From Lingula anatina (Eukaryota > Brachiopoda > Lingulata > Lingulida > Lingulidae): 64,000 nucleotides of DNA. The position numbers and the translations under genes were made by a program. Shown here piece after piece: positions 49,145-60,843 of this stretch. Where the stretch lies: the NCBI RefSeq assembly GCF_001039355.2, contig NW_019774803.1, positions 130,508 through 194,507 of the forward strand, in the 5' to 3' direction. Numbering within the stretch: position 1 is the stretch's first letter; every line of letters starts with the position of its first letter. The notes below the pieces were generated by a model, which was given only the letters and a program-made list of their open reading frames with translations, did not search any database and had not been told where the DNA came from.

Positions 49145-49742
49145 GTGACCGGCAAATCTTTCTCCAAACTCTCTATGTTACAGCTGAATGCACGTAGCGT
49201 AAAAACTGTTGACAATTCTAAAAATAAGTTGGTTGATCTCCAAAGCATAGTTATATGTAATGATATTGACTGTGTAGCGGTGACTGAAACGTGGTTAACT
49301 TTGCAAATTACTGACGGTGAAATCTTACCTGATGGGTACGTTTTGTTTCGTAGGGACAGGCCAAACGACGATAGGGGAGGGGGTGTTTTATTGGCTTTGA
49401 AAAATGACATTCATTAGAACTCGACAGTCTCGAATGTGTTGTTGTCGAGGTAATGGGACACGGTAACCAAAACATGGCATAGTAGTGTGTTACCGTCCTC
49501 CTGCTTATGACGCTGTATCAACTCGTGGATTTATTAGTCAATTCAGAACTATTTTGAAAAACTGTGAGAGAACCTTCAATGATTTATGCGTTATGGGTGA
49601 TTTTAACTTTCCAAGTATTGACTGGTCAATCATTTCATGTCAATCAAGTATTGACTGGTCAATCATTTCATGTCAATCAGTATACGATGTAGCACAAGAG
49701 TTCTGTGATCTATTTGTTAAGTTTAAATGTAGATTGCATTAG
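49145..49742 (+). pseudogene. LINE endonuclease remnant (5' half of ORF2)
   Basis: APE-type endonuclease motifs: LQLNARSVK, VAVTETWL, FRRDRPNDDRGGG, then after a stop and frameshift YRPPAYDA and VMGDFNFPSIDW. A 30-bp direct duplication (ttgactggtcaatcatttca twice) adds SIDWSIISCQS. The frame is broken at about 49740 by foreign DNA, and the rest of the domain resumes at 51925. Confidence 0.75.
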
Positions 49743-50039
49743 TTGCGCCCTGCAGAAACAATCTTGCTGACGAAACAGGGTCAAGGTCAAGGTCGCAAGG
49801 AAAATATGGCTGACTTACGATGCAACGTTGAATGTGTTTTTCACGACAAGGAACAAGTTTAAGGTTTTCAAAGAGAACTAACGAAGCGACACGTACAGAA
49901 TCACGGTGGACACGCGACACCTCATATGTACATGTATAAAAAAAAGTAGAAAAAAGACAAAAGTCCACGTCAGCAGTCAAAGTTATTTATGTCATGTTTT
50001 ACAAGTGTGCTGTATGAGACTGCAAGTTCATATTTTGTA

Positions 50040-51200
50040 TTTATACTTTACCGCTTGGTGCAAACCTTAAACATTTTCGTTAAACATTTATACTTTACCG
50101 CTTGGTGCAAACCTTAAACGTTTTCATGAGACGGGTTATCACATTTATGCTGATGACACTCAGCTTTTCACATCCTGCAATATTAGAAACCCTGAATCAT
50201 CAATTACTAAAATAGGCAACTCTATTTCTGATATAAGGGGGTGGATGATCAGAAACAAACTCAAGATCAACGACGAGAAAACTGAATTCCTAGTAATATC
50301 TCAACCACACAATAAGAACATTGCCCGCAGTCTTAGCATGTCAATAGGTGCCAGCGTGGTACAAGTCTCATCTCACGCCAAAAATCTGGGAGTTTATTTT
50401 GACAGTACATTGTCCATGAACAGGCAAATTTCTAACGTATCTAAAACATGTATGTCCAATATTAGAAACATTGGTTCCTTACGAAAACATTTAACCGACT
50501 CTGTTACAGCAACAGTTATACATGCCCTGGTTACATCGAGACTTGATTTCTGCAATTCCCTTCTTTATGGATCTTCAGAGGAACAAATCAAACGGCTACA
50601 GCGTGTACAGAATATATCTGCTCGCCTACTGACCCGCACTCCAAAAGACAACCACATTACTCCTGTTTTAAAGATGTTGCACTGGCTCCCTGTCCGAGCA
50701 CGCATTTTATTCAAACTTTTAACATTTGCACATGCAGCATTTTATAAACTTGCACCTTCTTATTTAAATGAGTTTGTTTTACACTACGTGCCATCAAGAA
50801 ATCTCAGATCAGGTGATCACCTTCTTCTTAATGCTTATAAGACAAGATTAGTATCATACGGTGATAAAGATTTTAAATTTGCAGCACCAAAAGAATGGAT
50901 TATTTTACCCATCAGCCTTAGACAAATTGTGGACCCTGGACATTTTAAAAAGGAACTAAAAACCCACCTTTTTAAACAATATTATCTTTAAATTCTTGAA
51001 AAAACACTTCTTAATAAAAACTGTTCTTAGTCATAGTTTTAAATTTCCCCCTTTTTATCCATTTTATATATCCTTTCATCTTATAACCATTAGCAATATT
51101 TTTCTTTTAATTTGAATTTTATAATTTTTGTAAAGTCTACTGAACACATGTTGGATTTTAGACTATAAATAAATATTATTATTATTATTATTATTATTAA
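50040..51200 (+). pseudogene. Second LINE, 3' end, nested in the first
   Basis: Reverse transcriptase C-terminal half: HIYADDTQLF (catalytic YADD) followed by a 248-codon frame with NDEKTEFLVIS, KNLGVYFDS, ALVTSRLDFCNSLLYG and LKMLHWLPVRARI, ending LKTHLFKQYYL. It finishes in an (ATT)n tail at about 51175-51199, as CR1/L2 elements do. It is 5'-truncated, with a 47-bp direct repeat (tttataccttaccgcttgg-type) at its left end. Confidence 0.75.
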
Positions 51201-51356
51201 GCTGTTACAAGTTCAAGAGGTTATACAAGTCTAGTAAGATGCTAGCTTATGTATATTATAGCTTATTTCTTAAGTTAAATTTTGTTCTTTTAAGCTTTGT
51301 AATGCATGTATGAAAATTAAATTTATAAGAGTGATATTCAATCATATACCCCTGTA

Positions 51357-51735
51357 AAGCCTAGGTCCCAACTACGTTTTGGGCGCACGGTTTTTAGGTT
51401 CCTTGCGTCCCTCTAGGACGTAGCTAGATCGCAGGGAAGGAATCGGGAAGGAGTCCGTGCGTGAGGAGCACGTCTATCGTGCGACTTTTGGAGGACGCAA
51501 ACAGCACGTAGAGACTTTTCGACATGATCAACAGCCGCTACGTGCGATCTAACTACGTCCTAGCCGGACGCAAGGAACAAAAAAAAAAAAAAAAACGTGC
51601 GTCCAAAACGTAGTTGGGACCTAGGCTTAACTTTTCGACATGATCAACAGCCGCTACGTGCGATCTAACTACGTCCTAGCCGGACGCAAGGGACCTAAAA
51701 ACCGTGCGTGCAAAACGTAGTTGGGACCTAGGCTA
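51357..51735. mobile_element. TAA-site MITE with duplicated right arm
   Basis: The terminal repeat AGCCTAGGTCCCAACTACGT at the left has its inverse twice on the right, ending at about 51627 and 51734. The right arm of about 107 bp (cgacatgatcaacagccgct to cctaggct) is tandemly doubled. The element is flanked by TAA at about 51354 and 51628, as for Harbinger-type elements. Confidence 0.75.
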
Positions 51736-51924
51736 AGTATGCATGCCCGTAGGTCATGTAAAGAAAGTAAAGCATAGATGTTTAAGTATCTCATAAGTTA
51801 CAAGATAAGAACATGTCTATTTTAAACTTTATCTGTGTAGTTATAGTTAACATTGTTTTCATTGTTATTATTTCAGAACGTATTCATTGTGGTGATTCAA
51901 TAAAAGTCTCAAGAAAAGATTAAG

Positions 51925-52350
51925 GTGTTTGTCAAGATATTGGACACTACACTATTGTTTGATTTTACACTGACGCAGATGGTACATGAGCCTACGCATA
52001 GGTCAGGGAATATCCTTGATCTAGTTTTGTCAATTAGACCTGAACAAATCTGTGATTTAGATGTCTGGCCTGACGGTTTTTGCTCGGATCATTATCCAGT
52101 AGTGTTTATGTTTGAAATGAATATGAGTAGGGTGAATCAGAAGTCGAGGTCAATTTTAGATTGGAAGCATGCAGATGTACAAGGGTTGAGGAATTTCCTT
52201 TGTGAGAGGCTTGGTCATGGTTCTGAATTTAGGGCACGTAATGCCAACAATGATGTTGAACATGTGTGGAATGATTGGCTGTATGTGGTAAATGAGGGAA
52301 TAGATTGCTTTGTACCTAAGCGCATGTTAAAGGTCTCAAGTAGGCCTTGA
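51925..52350 (+). pseudogene. First LINE, endonuclease C-terminus and linker
   Basis: Continues the interrupted ORF2: VHEPTHRSGNILDLVLS and FCSDHYPVVF are the last endonuclease motifs (SDH catalytic). Then a linker runs to a stop at 52350. Confidence 0.75.
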
Positions 52351-52534
52351 TGGTAACATCTTGGAATAAGTATAGATTTTTGAGAAACAGGTTAAGGGAT
52401 AAGCCTGTGCTAGTTACAAAACATATATCGAAGCACTAGGTAGGGAGTCAAGGTCCAATCCGAAGCGCTTTTGGTCGTTTTACCACAATAAAGTAAATGC
52501 TAATAGGATACCGAAATCTATCAGTTACAATGGT

Positions 52535-54255
52535 GTGAAGGGGGTTGATTGCGGTGATAAAGCCAAATTGTTTAATGCTTACTTTACTGCCGTTTTTTCT
52601 AATGACAATATAGTTTTGCCAGATATTGACATGGTGGTCGCACCTTCGTTAGAATGTTTTGATTTTACGACCGAAGAGGTGTTAAATCAGGGGCGGATTC
52701 AGAGATATTTTCTGACGGTCAACTTTGTTGACCCGTCCTCCATTTTTGACCGTCTTCCGACAGAAAAAATCGATACCCGTCAATGTAAACTTGAAAATCT
52801 GACCGTCTTCTGGAAGACCCAGAAGACGGCCAAAATCCGCCCCTGTAAATTGTTTTTCAGGTCTTGATGTAAACAAAGCTAACGGTCCTGATGGAATTCC
52901 GCCAAAACTATTGAAGGAATGTGCCGCATCATTAAGTGACTCTTGTGCGTTCTTATTTAATTGTAGTATGTTGACTGGTGAGCTGCCTAATATTTGGAAG
53001 TTGGCAAATGTCACGCCTGTGATCAAAAAGGGTAACAAGGGTATAAGGTTAAAACCTACAGGTCAGTATCTCTGTTACTATTTCCAAGGTTATGGAGAGA
53101 CTGATCCACACTAAACTGACCGAACTAATCCTACCTACCCTTAATGATGCTCATCGTGGTTTTCGTGCACAGCGTTCAACTAGCACCCAATTAGTACAAG
53201 CATTACATTCAATAGGGGAGAATTTGGATAGAGGTGAGCAGATTGATGTCATTTATCTAGATTTTAGTAAGGCGTTCGACGTCGTGCCTCATCAACTTTT
53301 GGTTCATAAATTGCGTAGTTTTGGGATAAATGGTAGATTATTAAACTGGTTTAGCGGATATCTAACCGGAAGACAGCAAAGAGTATGCTTAAATGGTGAA
53401 AACTCATATACTAGTGATGTAACTTCTGGAGTTCCACAAGGATCAATCTTGGCGCCACTGATGTTTTTACTCTATGTCAATGACATACCTGAGGTTGTTG
53501 ACCGGTTCACAACTATGTCTCTTTTTGCTGATGACTCAAAAATGCATAGATTAATTAGTTCTTTGGCTGATTGTTTGGCCCTCCAGGAGGATATTGAGAA
53601 GGTAGTAGAGTGGTGTAAAAGGTGGGGAATGAAATTGAATGCTTAAAAAAATGTATGCTGTTAAATGTCACACGGAAGGTCAATCCAACTGTATTATAAC
53701 ATCTTTGGACATGTGTTGACAAAGGTACATGAAGCAAGGGATTTAGGAGTTACCGTTAGCAGCGAGCTGACTTTTAATTCACATATAAATAGCATTGTTA
53801 AGAGTGCAAATCAGACATGGACAACTATTAGGCGAGTGTTTGACAGAAAGAGGAACCCAAGGTTAATGCAGCATTTTTTTTATTCGTGAGTACGTTCAAA
53901 GCTTGAGTTTAATTCTATATCTTGGGATTACATTACAAAAGAAAATTTAATAAAACTAGGAAGGGTGTAGCAATCTGCCACAAGACATATTCTGGGTAAC
54001 CAAATGAATTATAAAGACAGACTGATTGCTTTAAACTTGCTGCCTTTAGCTTATAGAAGAGAAATTTTAGACGTTACCTTCCTACATAGTTGTTTTATTG
54101 GCAGGGCTGACCTTGACCATACGACGTATTCGTATTTTAGAGAAAGAAGGGGAGATCATTTTATCATCCACAGTGCCAACTTCTGTAGAACCGAAACGCT
54201 TTGCCGGTCTTTTTTCAATTGTGTTGTTCCCATCTGGAACGCCCTTCCAATTTGA
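52535..54255 (+). pseudogene. First LINE, reverse transcriptase remnant
   Basis: Palm and fingers motifs appear in order across several frames: ANGPDGIPPKLLKECA, TPVIKKGNK, AHRGFRAQRSTSTQL, VIYLDFSKAFDVVPHQLL, SGVPQGSILAPLMFLLYV and SLFADDSKMH, then RDLGVTVSSELTF and LNLLPLAYRREILDVTF. It has at least three frameshifts or stops plus the MITE at 52688-52845, so it is dead. The motif set is of the CR1/Jockey group. Confidence 0.8.
52688..52845. mobile_element. 158-bp MITE inside the LINE
   Basis: Ends CAGGGGCGGATTC and the inverse AAAATCCGCCCCTG, with TAAAT on both sides. The CAGGGGCGGA start is common in hAT-type non-autonomous elements, but a 5-bp site is unusual for hAT. Confidence 0.75.
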
Positions 54256-54574
54256 ACACGTTCAGGCGCTGGCAGATCAATGTTTAGACTATCCGTTAGA
54301 GCGCACTATGGTACTCTTCTGGTGGAGCGCTTTGACCCCGAGATCGTTTGCACTTGGGTGGCTCGTTGCAGATGTACACATTGTCGTTTTTAGATGTACT
54401 CATTGTCGTTTTTAGTACTAAAGTAGAGTTTTTATTATTTGTATATTTTTGGGGGGTCCATTCATGGGTCAATGACCCTTTAGGCAAACCCTTTTGAGTA
54501 CAATCTTATTTTTGCATTATTTTAAAGTGATGTCGTACTATTAGTTGTTAGTTGTTTTATTATGCTCTTTTAAA

Positions 54575-54748
54575 GTTCTTGTATATAATCTTGTACTCAA
54601 TTAAGTCATTCAAATCATTGTGTTATTCCACCTAAGCTATTGTGTTTGTGCGTTCGAATTTNGTTCTTGTATATAATCTTGTACTCAATTAAGTCATTCA
54701 AATCATTGTGTTATTCCACCTAAGCTATTGTGTTTGTGCGTTCGAATT
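54575..54748. repeat. Exact 88-bp tandem duplication with an N at the joint
   Basis: The text from gttcttgtatataatcttg to gtgcgttcgaattt occurs twice, 88 bp apart, with N at 54662. It may be a contig-end overlap that was not merged. Confidence 0.85.
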
Positions 54749-54759
54749 TTGAAGGGATT

Positions 54760-57700
54760 TATACGGCCCTCCATTGTTTGTCCGCCCCCTTCTATTCACA
54801 AGATAGGGATTAAAACATTTCGAACGTTGTTAAACCGGTGTACAACAGAAACAAAATTATTACTACCACTGTACATGAAGATTGTGTATGTGGTTCAAAT
54901 CTGGCGGCCTAGGTAGCTGCTCATTCCCTTGGTTGTGTATGTTAACAATGTCCTGTGTAGAAAGGGGATTTTTCAACGTGAATCTAAAATTAGGTGCAAA
55001 ACCCCATGACGCCGATTTCTGCTGTAACTAGGTGTAATTAACAGCAGGATACATCAGCCAGAAGGTCCCCATTGTTTGTTGCGGCGATAGGATTATAGCT
55101 TTAAGAGGCTAGAACCCATGCTAACGCGTGCCACGCGTAGCGAACTGTCCTTTTGCTCACTAGTTTGGCACGCGCAGCTGAATATGTTTTTAGTGTTGCT
55201 TACAAACTGCTAGTTAAATTTGTTATCAGTTATTTCATCCAATATGAAATGTCCGCAGTCAAAAATTGAACTAAGTATTGTTTATTTGATTGACATGCAT
55301 GAGCGTCAGCATCAATCTGTCTCAAAAAATTCTTATTGCATTAATTTATAAATGTATAATTTATTTATAAACGTACTGCATTCAAGTATTTATAAAACAT
55401 GAATGTTAATGAATGAGGAATAAGGAAAGAATATATGACTTATACTGCACTTATATTATAATATTAAAATTAAATGAGGTGCATTGACAGAGGCGCAAGG
55501 ACAATCTAACTCCAACGTGCAACCGGGGAAAGTCTGACTGTGTGATCATACAATATATGAAAGTACGGTCAATTAACAGTGTAAATCATCAGTTAAAGAG
55601 GAGGGGGTCTTACTATTAACCTTTTTCATCTTTTGCGGAAATACGAAGTGCGCATGAGAGGAACCACGCGCCACAGGGGTCATGGTAGTCCTCTGCTGTT
55701 TCCAGCATGACAATGCTAGGTGTAGATGATGTACAAGGTGCGCATATAAAAAGGTCGTTTTGAAGCGTGCACTGCTTTCTGTCAAACTAAAAAGGTGGCT
55801 GAAGCACAGAAATGCGTAAACTGTAGGCAAGCAAACCGCTATTTGGACAGATAATCAGGCAATTTAATGTTTTCTTCTTCAGTTTACCCTAAGCGTCCGA
55901 GCTTGGCTGCACTTTCAATAGTGATGAACTAAAGCTTCAGAGTTCTTTTAAATGCTTCCGATAATAAAGATATGCGAAAGAGACTCGTTATTTTTTTATA
56001 TATATATATAAAATCAAAATAGCCAGTAGACTCGTACACAGCTTTCAAGAGTGTGGACAGGTGCGTAGGCCTACGACTTTTCAATATTACATGTATATAT
56101 ATATGCAAGCTGTGGCGATATCACCTCATTTACCGCAGTATCAATTCATTACGATTTTTTGTCTTGTTTGAAGGATGTCTTATGATTTTTGAAATGATAA
56201 AATGAAAAGATTCCCTGCATTGTTTGACTCGTACCTACTGTGTATACAGGTAAAACTGACACGCAGATCCTTCGTCGGTGAACTGATTAAATCGTTTTGT
56301 ACCTGATAAGGCATCAGGTGTTACTTGTTCAATTGTTCGGTAAGGGTGGCGGCCACAACTACGACCTTTCCTCTGTAATTAAAACCTTCTAATTTTAAGT
56401 GTTAAATAGGTGAGACAGGAATTCTCGACTCTTTCCCAGACGATAATTAAAGTTTACCGTGTCTTACTCTAGTATATGTACAAAATTTACGACAGGTAAA
56501 AAATGTCAGACTTTCGGTCTGACAAGTATGAAAATTTTGTCAAACTGAAACAAAACCGTCATGCAAAAACAAAATTATAGCAAGGGGCCAAATTATTTGA
56601 TTTTTAAACTTTTTCATGCGTATTTTCATCGTTTTCAATCAAAGACAATAAAATCATTCAAATAAAGTGTTTTCCACACAATTCATACTTTTCAACTATC
56701 TAATACTAAGCATATTTGTAGGCCTATTACTTTACAAATACGTTGTTAGATTATTTTTGTTATCCATTTTGTCTTTACCATACATGTATTATGCACGTGT
56801 AGCTTACAGAAAGGCTTTTCTGCATTTTTTGTAAATAACAATATATGCCCATTGAATATTCCAATTCTCTTGTCATTGAGTTCAGAAATAAATAACCTTT
56901 TATTTTGCCGATAACGCGTTCAACAAGAGCCGATGTACTTTCTTCTTCGTATGTCTCTAGATGTTGATCTTGATAATATGAGCCCCGTTTGTACAAATCA
57001 GTAATACGTATACGGGACTGGATACATAATAATAAAAATTTTATTAACGTCTCACGTTAAAAAAATAGAACCTACCCTACTAAGGGTTATGAGAGACTAA
57101 AACCTAGCTGTGATAGGCTTACAGTACTACATTAAAAATGATCACTTATCAATTAAACACAGGATATTACATACAAAACTTTTCAAACCTTCTCTTTGTT
57201 GTTACACAAAAATTCGTGAAAGTTCTTGAATTTTTTGTAAGTAGAATCCCCGTTTACAACTTTACAGCTTTTACTTTCCTTTTTAACTAATCTCATGCTT
57301 AAAGTCTTTTCTTTCTTTTTAGGCCCCCTATTCTTCATTTTTTCTTCAGATCTTTATAATGTTTTTTCTCGCATTGTTTACTCCCGAGTTTTATTTGCCG
57401 ATAGTTCGTTATATCCGTTGATTAACTAAACATTTCTGTTTTTTATTAAAACACCGTTGATCTCCTAATTTATAGTTTTTCTTCCCGCCTTCGAAATGTT
57501 CAGCGCAAACGCGGTGCCCTGCTTTTGATCCAAACTGCCATACTTTCCTTTCTTTCTACCATATTTTTTATTTTAACGGGTTTGTTGGGAACTTATTAAA
57601 CCTCATGTGTCGATCTCGCTTACTGTTATTGTAGCAGCGGGACAAAAAGCACGTAAACCCAGCCATGGTTTTAACACCGCTGTAAGTGTTTCGACATAGC

Positions 57701-60700
57701 AGGGCTCCCCTACCCACAATGCAATATCCATTTCCGGAAAAGATGAAAAAGGTTAATAGCTCGCTACCTGTATCTATTGTTAAACGCGACTGTTATTATC
57801 TCTCGAACAAGCTTAAACCATGCCTATACAATTACTGTGATCATCGTCACTGTTTAGCTACTCGCCTATAATGCGTGCTGAACGACAGACAACTTATAAA
57901 TATTATCTGTGTTACTGTGTAAATGAACATTTAGCTAAATTATAACGAAGTCGGTGATTTAATCCATCCAACATATTTATATTTGTTCTTTCAAAACCAG
58001 TGTCAGGTTAACGCCAAATCAAAGCAAGCCTTGCAGACTGGTTTTGTTTAAACTGTCGTATATTAAGTAAAGCTAAGTAAAGCCTGTTTCTACTTCGCAG
58101 TGTTCATCCCAGCTATAAAACTCCATGAAGGATAACAAGACTCCGTAACGAATTAACTTCCACAATGCCCTGTGCTTCAGGTTTCCAGGAGTCCCGTGTA
58201 ACACAATAATATCGAAGAGTATGGCCTGAGAGTAATACAAATATGAGGCCGTGTATGAAAGATTTTAAAAATTAGAAATTCAAGAATTTAAACATTTCAC
58301 AAAAATCGCATCTAATTGTTTAGATTAACCTCTACTTTTATCGATTTCATCGCCTTGTCTCAACCACCTAAAAGAAATATAGTGCACATGAGAAAAAGTT
58401 ACACGTTTACATGCAGGCGAAGGAGGTATACTTCAATATTAATCGCGAACAATATCAACAGCGGCTCAAGACCGTTGCCTGTCTTTCACACTTTTACACA
58501 AACACACGAAGGTTTATTAAAGGGAGTCGCGGCGCGATATCTATCTCTTTCCTTCGAACAAGCAAAGGGGTGACCCAAAGTAAGCTTTCTAAACTAATTT
58601 CCTTTTTATTGTATATTGTAATTATTCCGCTTGCTCGCCTCCATTGTCTTGTAAAAGCGACAAAGAATGTGTTGTATTCACACACAAGTTGAAAGAACTT
58701 TGCATAACTCCTTTGCCTTGTTGCATAATGTCTTTCTCAAGGTTATAATCAGTCTGAAGAGGGTGTCTTGCCTCATTTAAAAAGGGAGTTGTTCTTCATA
58801 CTGGTTGTTGCTTAACTTATGCTAACCTACTCTGTACAAATATGGTTTCAATAAATCGCCAAAATTATGACATTAATGAACATTGTGTATCAAACGTTAA
58901 ATTATCGCTATCTCGGCTCCTTTTTCTTTGACAGCAACAGCAAGGGAGAAAGTCACACAAAGACCCGACGTTGTTTTGTCTTCAGCATTTCCTCTTCCTT
59001 GTTTACTGTAATTACTATCGTCAATTAATGAAATCGAGAAAGCAAAAAAGTGACGGCACATTGAATATAGTCACTAGGTGCATTTCGCTGAGTGTTTACA
59101 AGATCTAGCAATACATTTTTATCGCCACGCGTTCTAGATAGTCTGATTGTTTAGGAGGGGGGCAGTTAGTGGTATTTGCATGTGTAGTTGGATAAAATAA
59201 AATAGTCCAGAATGGTGTACGTACAGGTTTGAGAAGTTAAACATGAAAATGTTTTCGACTGATAATAAAAAAACATTAGGAAAAAACGAAATTTGGAAAT
59301 TTAAACAGTTACTCTGGCGGCTTTGCGTCATGGCTATGAATCTGACATCGAATTTAGGCCAAAATATTAGTAAATTCAAAATTATTAGCTAAAATGTAAA
59401 TTGCCCTAATTTGTCAGATAACCAAAAATGCCAGTGATCCAAGCGTAGGGTACGCTTTCCTGAAGGTAGCGGCGACGAACGGCGACGATATTTTTCTGAA
59501 CAGTGAACCTGTATTAGTTACGAAAAGCCCCCTTTTCAACAGGCGTACTTCATGTCACAAAGTAAATTTATACAGGAAAAACTTTATTCAAGGAAATAGT
59601 TTCACGACATGAGCGAGAGTAAAATATAAGTCGGCACAAATATAAGTCATACAACAATGAGTCTGTATTTAAAGTATAATCCCTCCTGTTATGGGGCATG
59701 TCGGATTATAATGGCATACCTTGATGCAAAACAGTCTATCGTTTCTTCCACCGCGAGTCCCTATGTATTGTATTACTCATTACCCATTTCATTTGACACT
59801 CTCTCTCTTTCTCTCCCTTCCCCTTTCTCTTGTTAAAAGGAGTGTAAATAATTAAGCACTCAAAATCTTCATCACCAATCTTCAGAAAAAAATAAGTCAA
59901 CGAACCAGTGGGCTGATCCACAACATCCGACCCAGCAGAATGAATCAAATAACAGCTAGCACAAATTTATATGCAGATAGCTATAGTGTCACTACATACA
60001 TAATCAGCTGCTCGCGCGAAGCTGTTGAACAAAAGGATAGTTCGCTACGGGAGGCCGTTTGTTTACATAAGTACTCTAAAGGGGCGTGGTTACCCAGGCG
60101 ACCAGGGGATTAGGCTAGTTACTATATGCCGTCAACAATCGTTTAGCGACCCTATCATTATACACTCCCTCTATTGTATTTTCCACCGCATTAATCGCAG
60201 TGTAATCTTCAAATGGTCCACGGGGTAAATATACACATTCTTAATACTAGGACGGTATGTCATATCAACGACCTACTTGTCCTACAACAAAACTGAACCA
60301 AACTGGACATGTTTTGACATATGCCTGGAATGTTATTCTAAAGTAAACTTTAATAACCTATCCCGAGGAATGCATTGCTGCTAAAGAGCCCTGACAGCAG
60401 TCAAATGAGGTCAGACGCACCATCGACCATTGATGTGCCTAGAGCCTGACATGAGATACTTGTGTGAGGCATGTACATTTTTAGAGATGCTAATTTGCCA
60501 AAAAAAAGGAAGGTCCAGAATATCGCATTTAATAGCTGTCTAATGTCTGAGAATCAGCAATGTATTTCTGTTTGGTTCTATTGCAAAATCAATTAGAGAA
60601 CTGATGTCACAATGACATCAAGGGGATTTTTAAAAGTTATTACAACAAGATTTTAATCCTTATTTTCATTTATCAGTCAGAAAAATGATAAAATGATTTG

Positions 60701-60780
60701 TAGAAAATATTTATATTTGTAGGTAAAATAAAAAAAACATAATTCTACGACCAAACAAATTACCAAGACAGTTCTCGCAC
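54760..60780. other. Intergenic, no supported gene
   Basis: About 6 kb of AT-rich DNA with short scattered open frames only. A 28-bp inverted pair (attaacctttttcatctttt...) lies at 55615-55642 and 57730-57757. Between them, a minus-strand frame at 56775-56996 carries STSALVERVIGKIKGYLF, faintly like the C-terminus of DDE_Tnp_4-type transposases. Too weak to call a gene. Confidence 0.45.
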
Positions 60781-60843
60781 ATTTTAATAGGAACAATATA
60801 TTACCCTACTACATCATCTAAAAATACCGTATCACACCATGAT

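Noticed and set aside
57200-57355. Minus-strand basic 50-codon frame starting MKNRGPKKKEK
   Set aside because: Lysine-rich text is common by chance in AT-rich DNA; no neighbours or conservation to support it.
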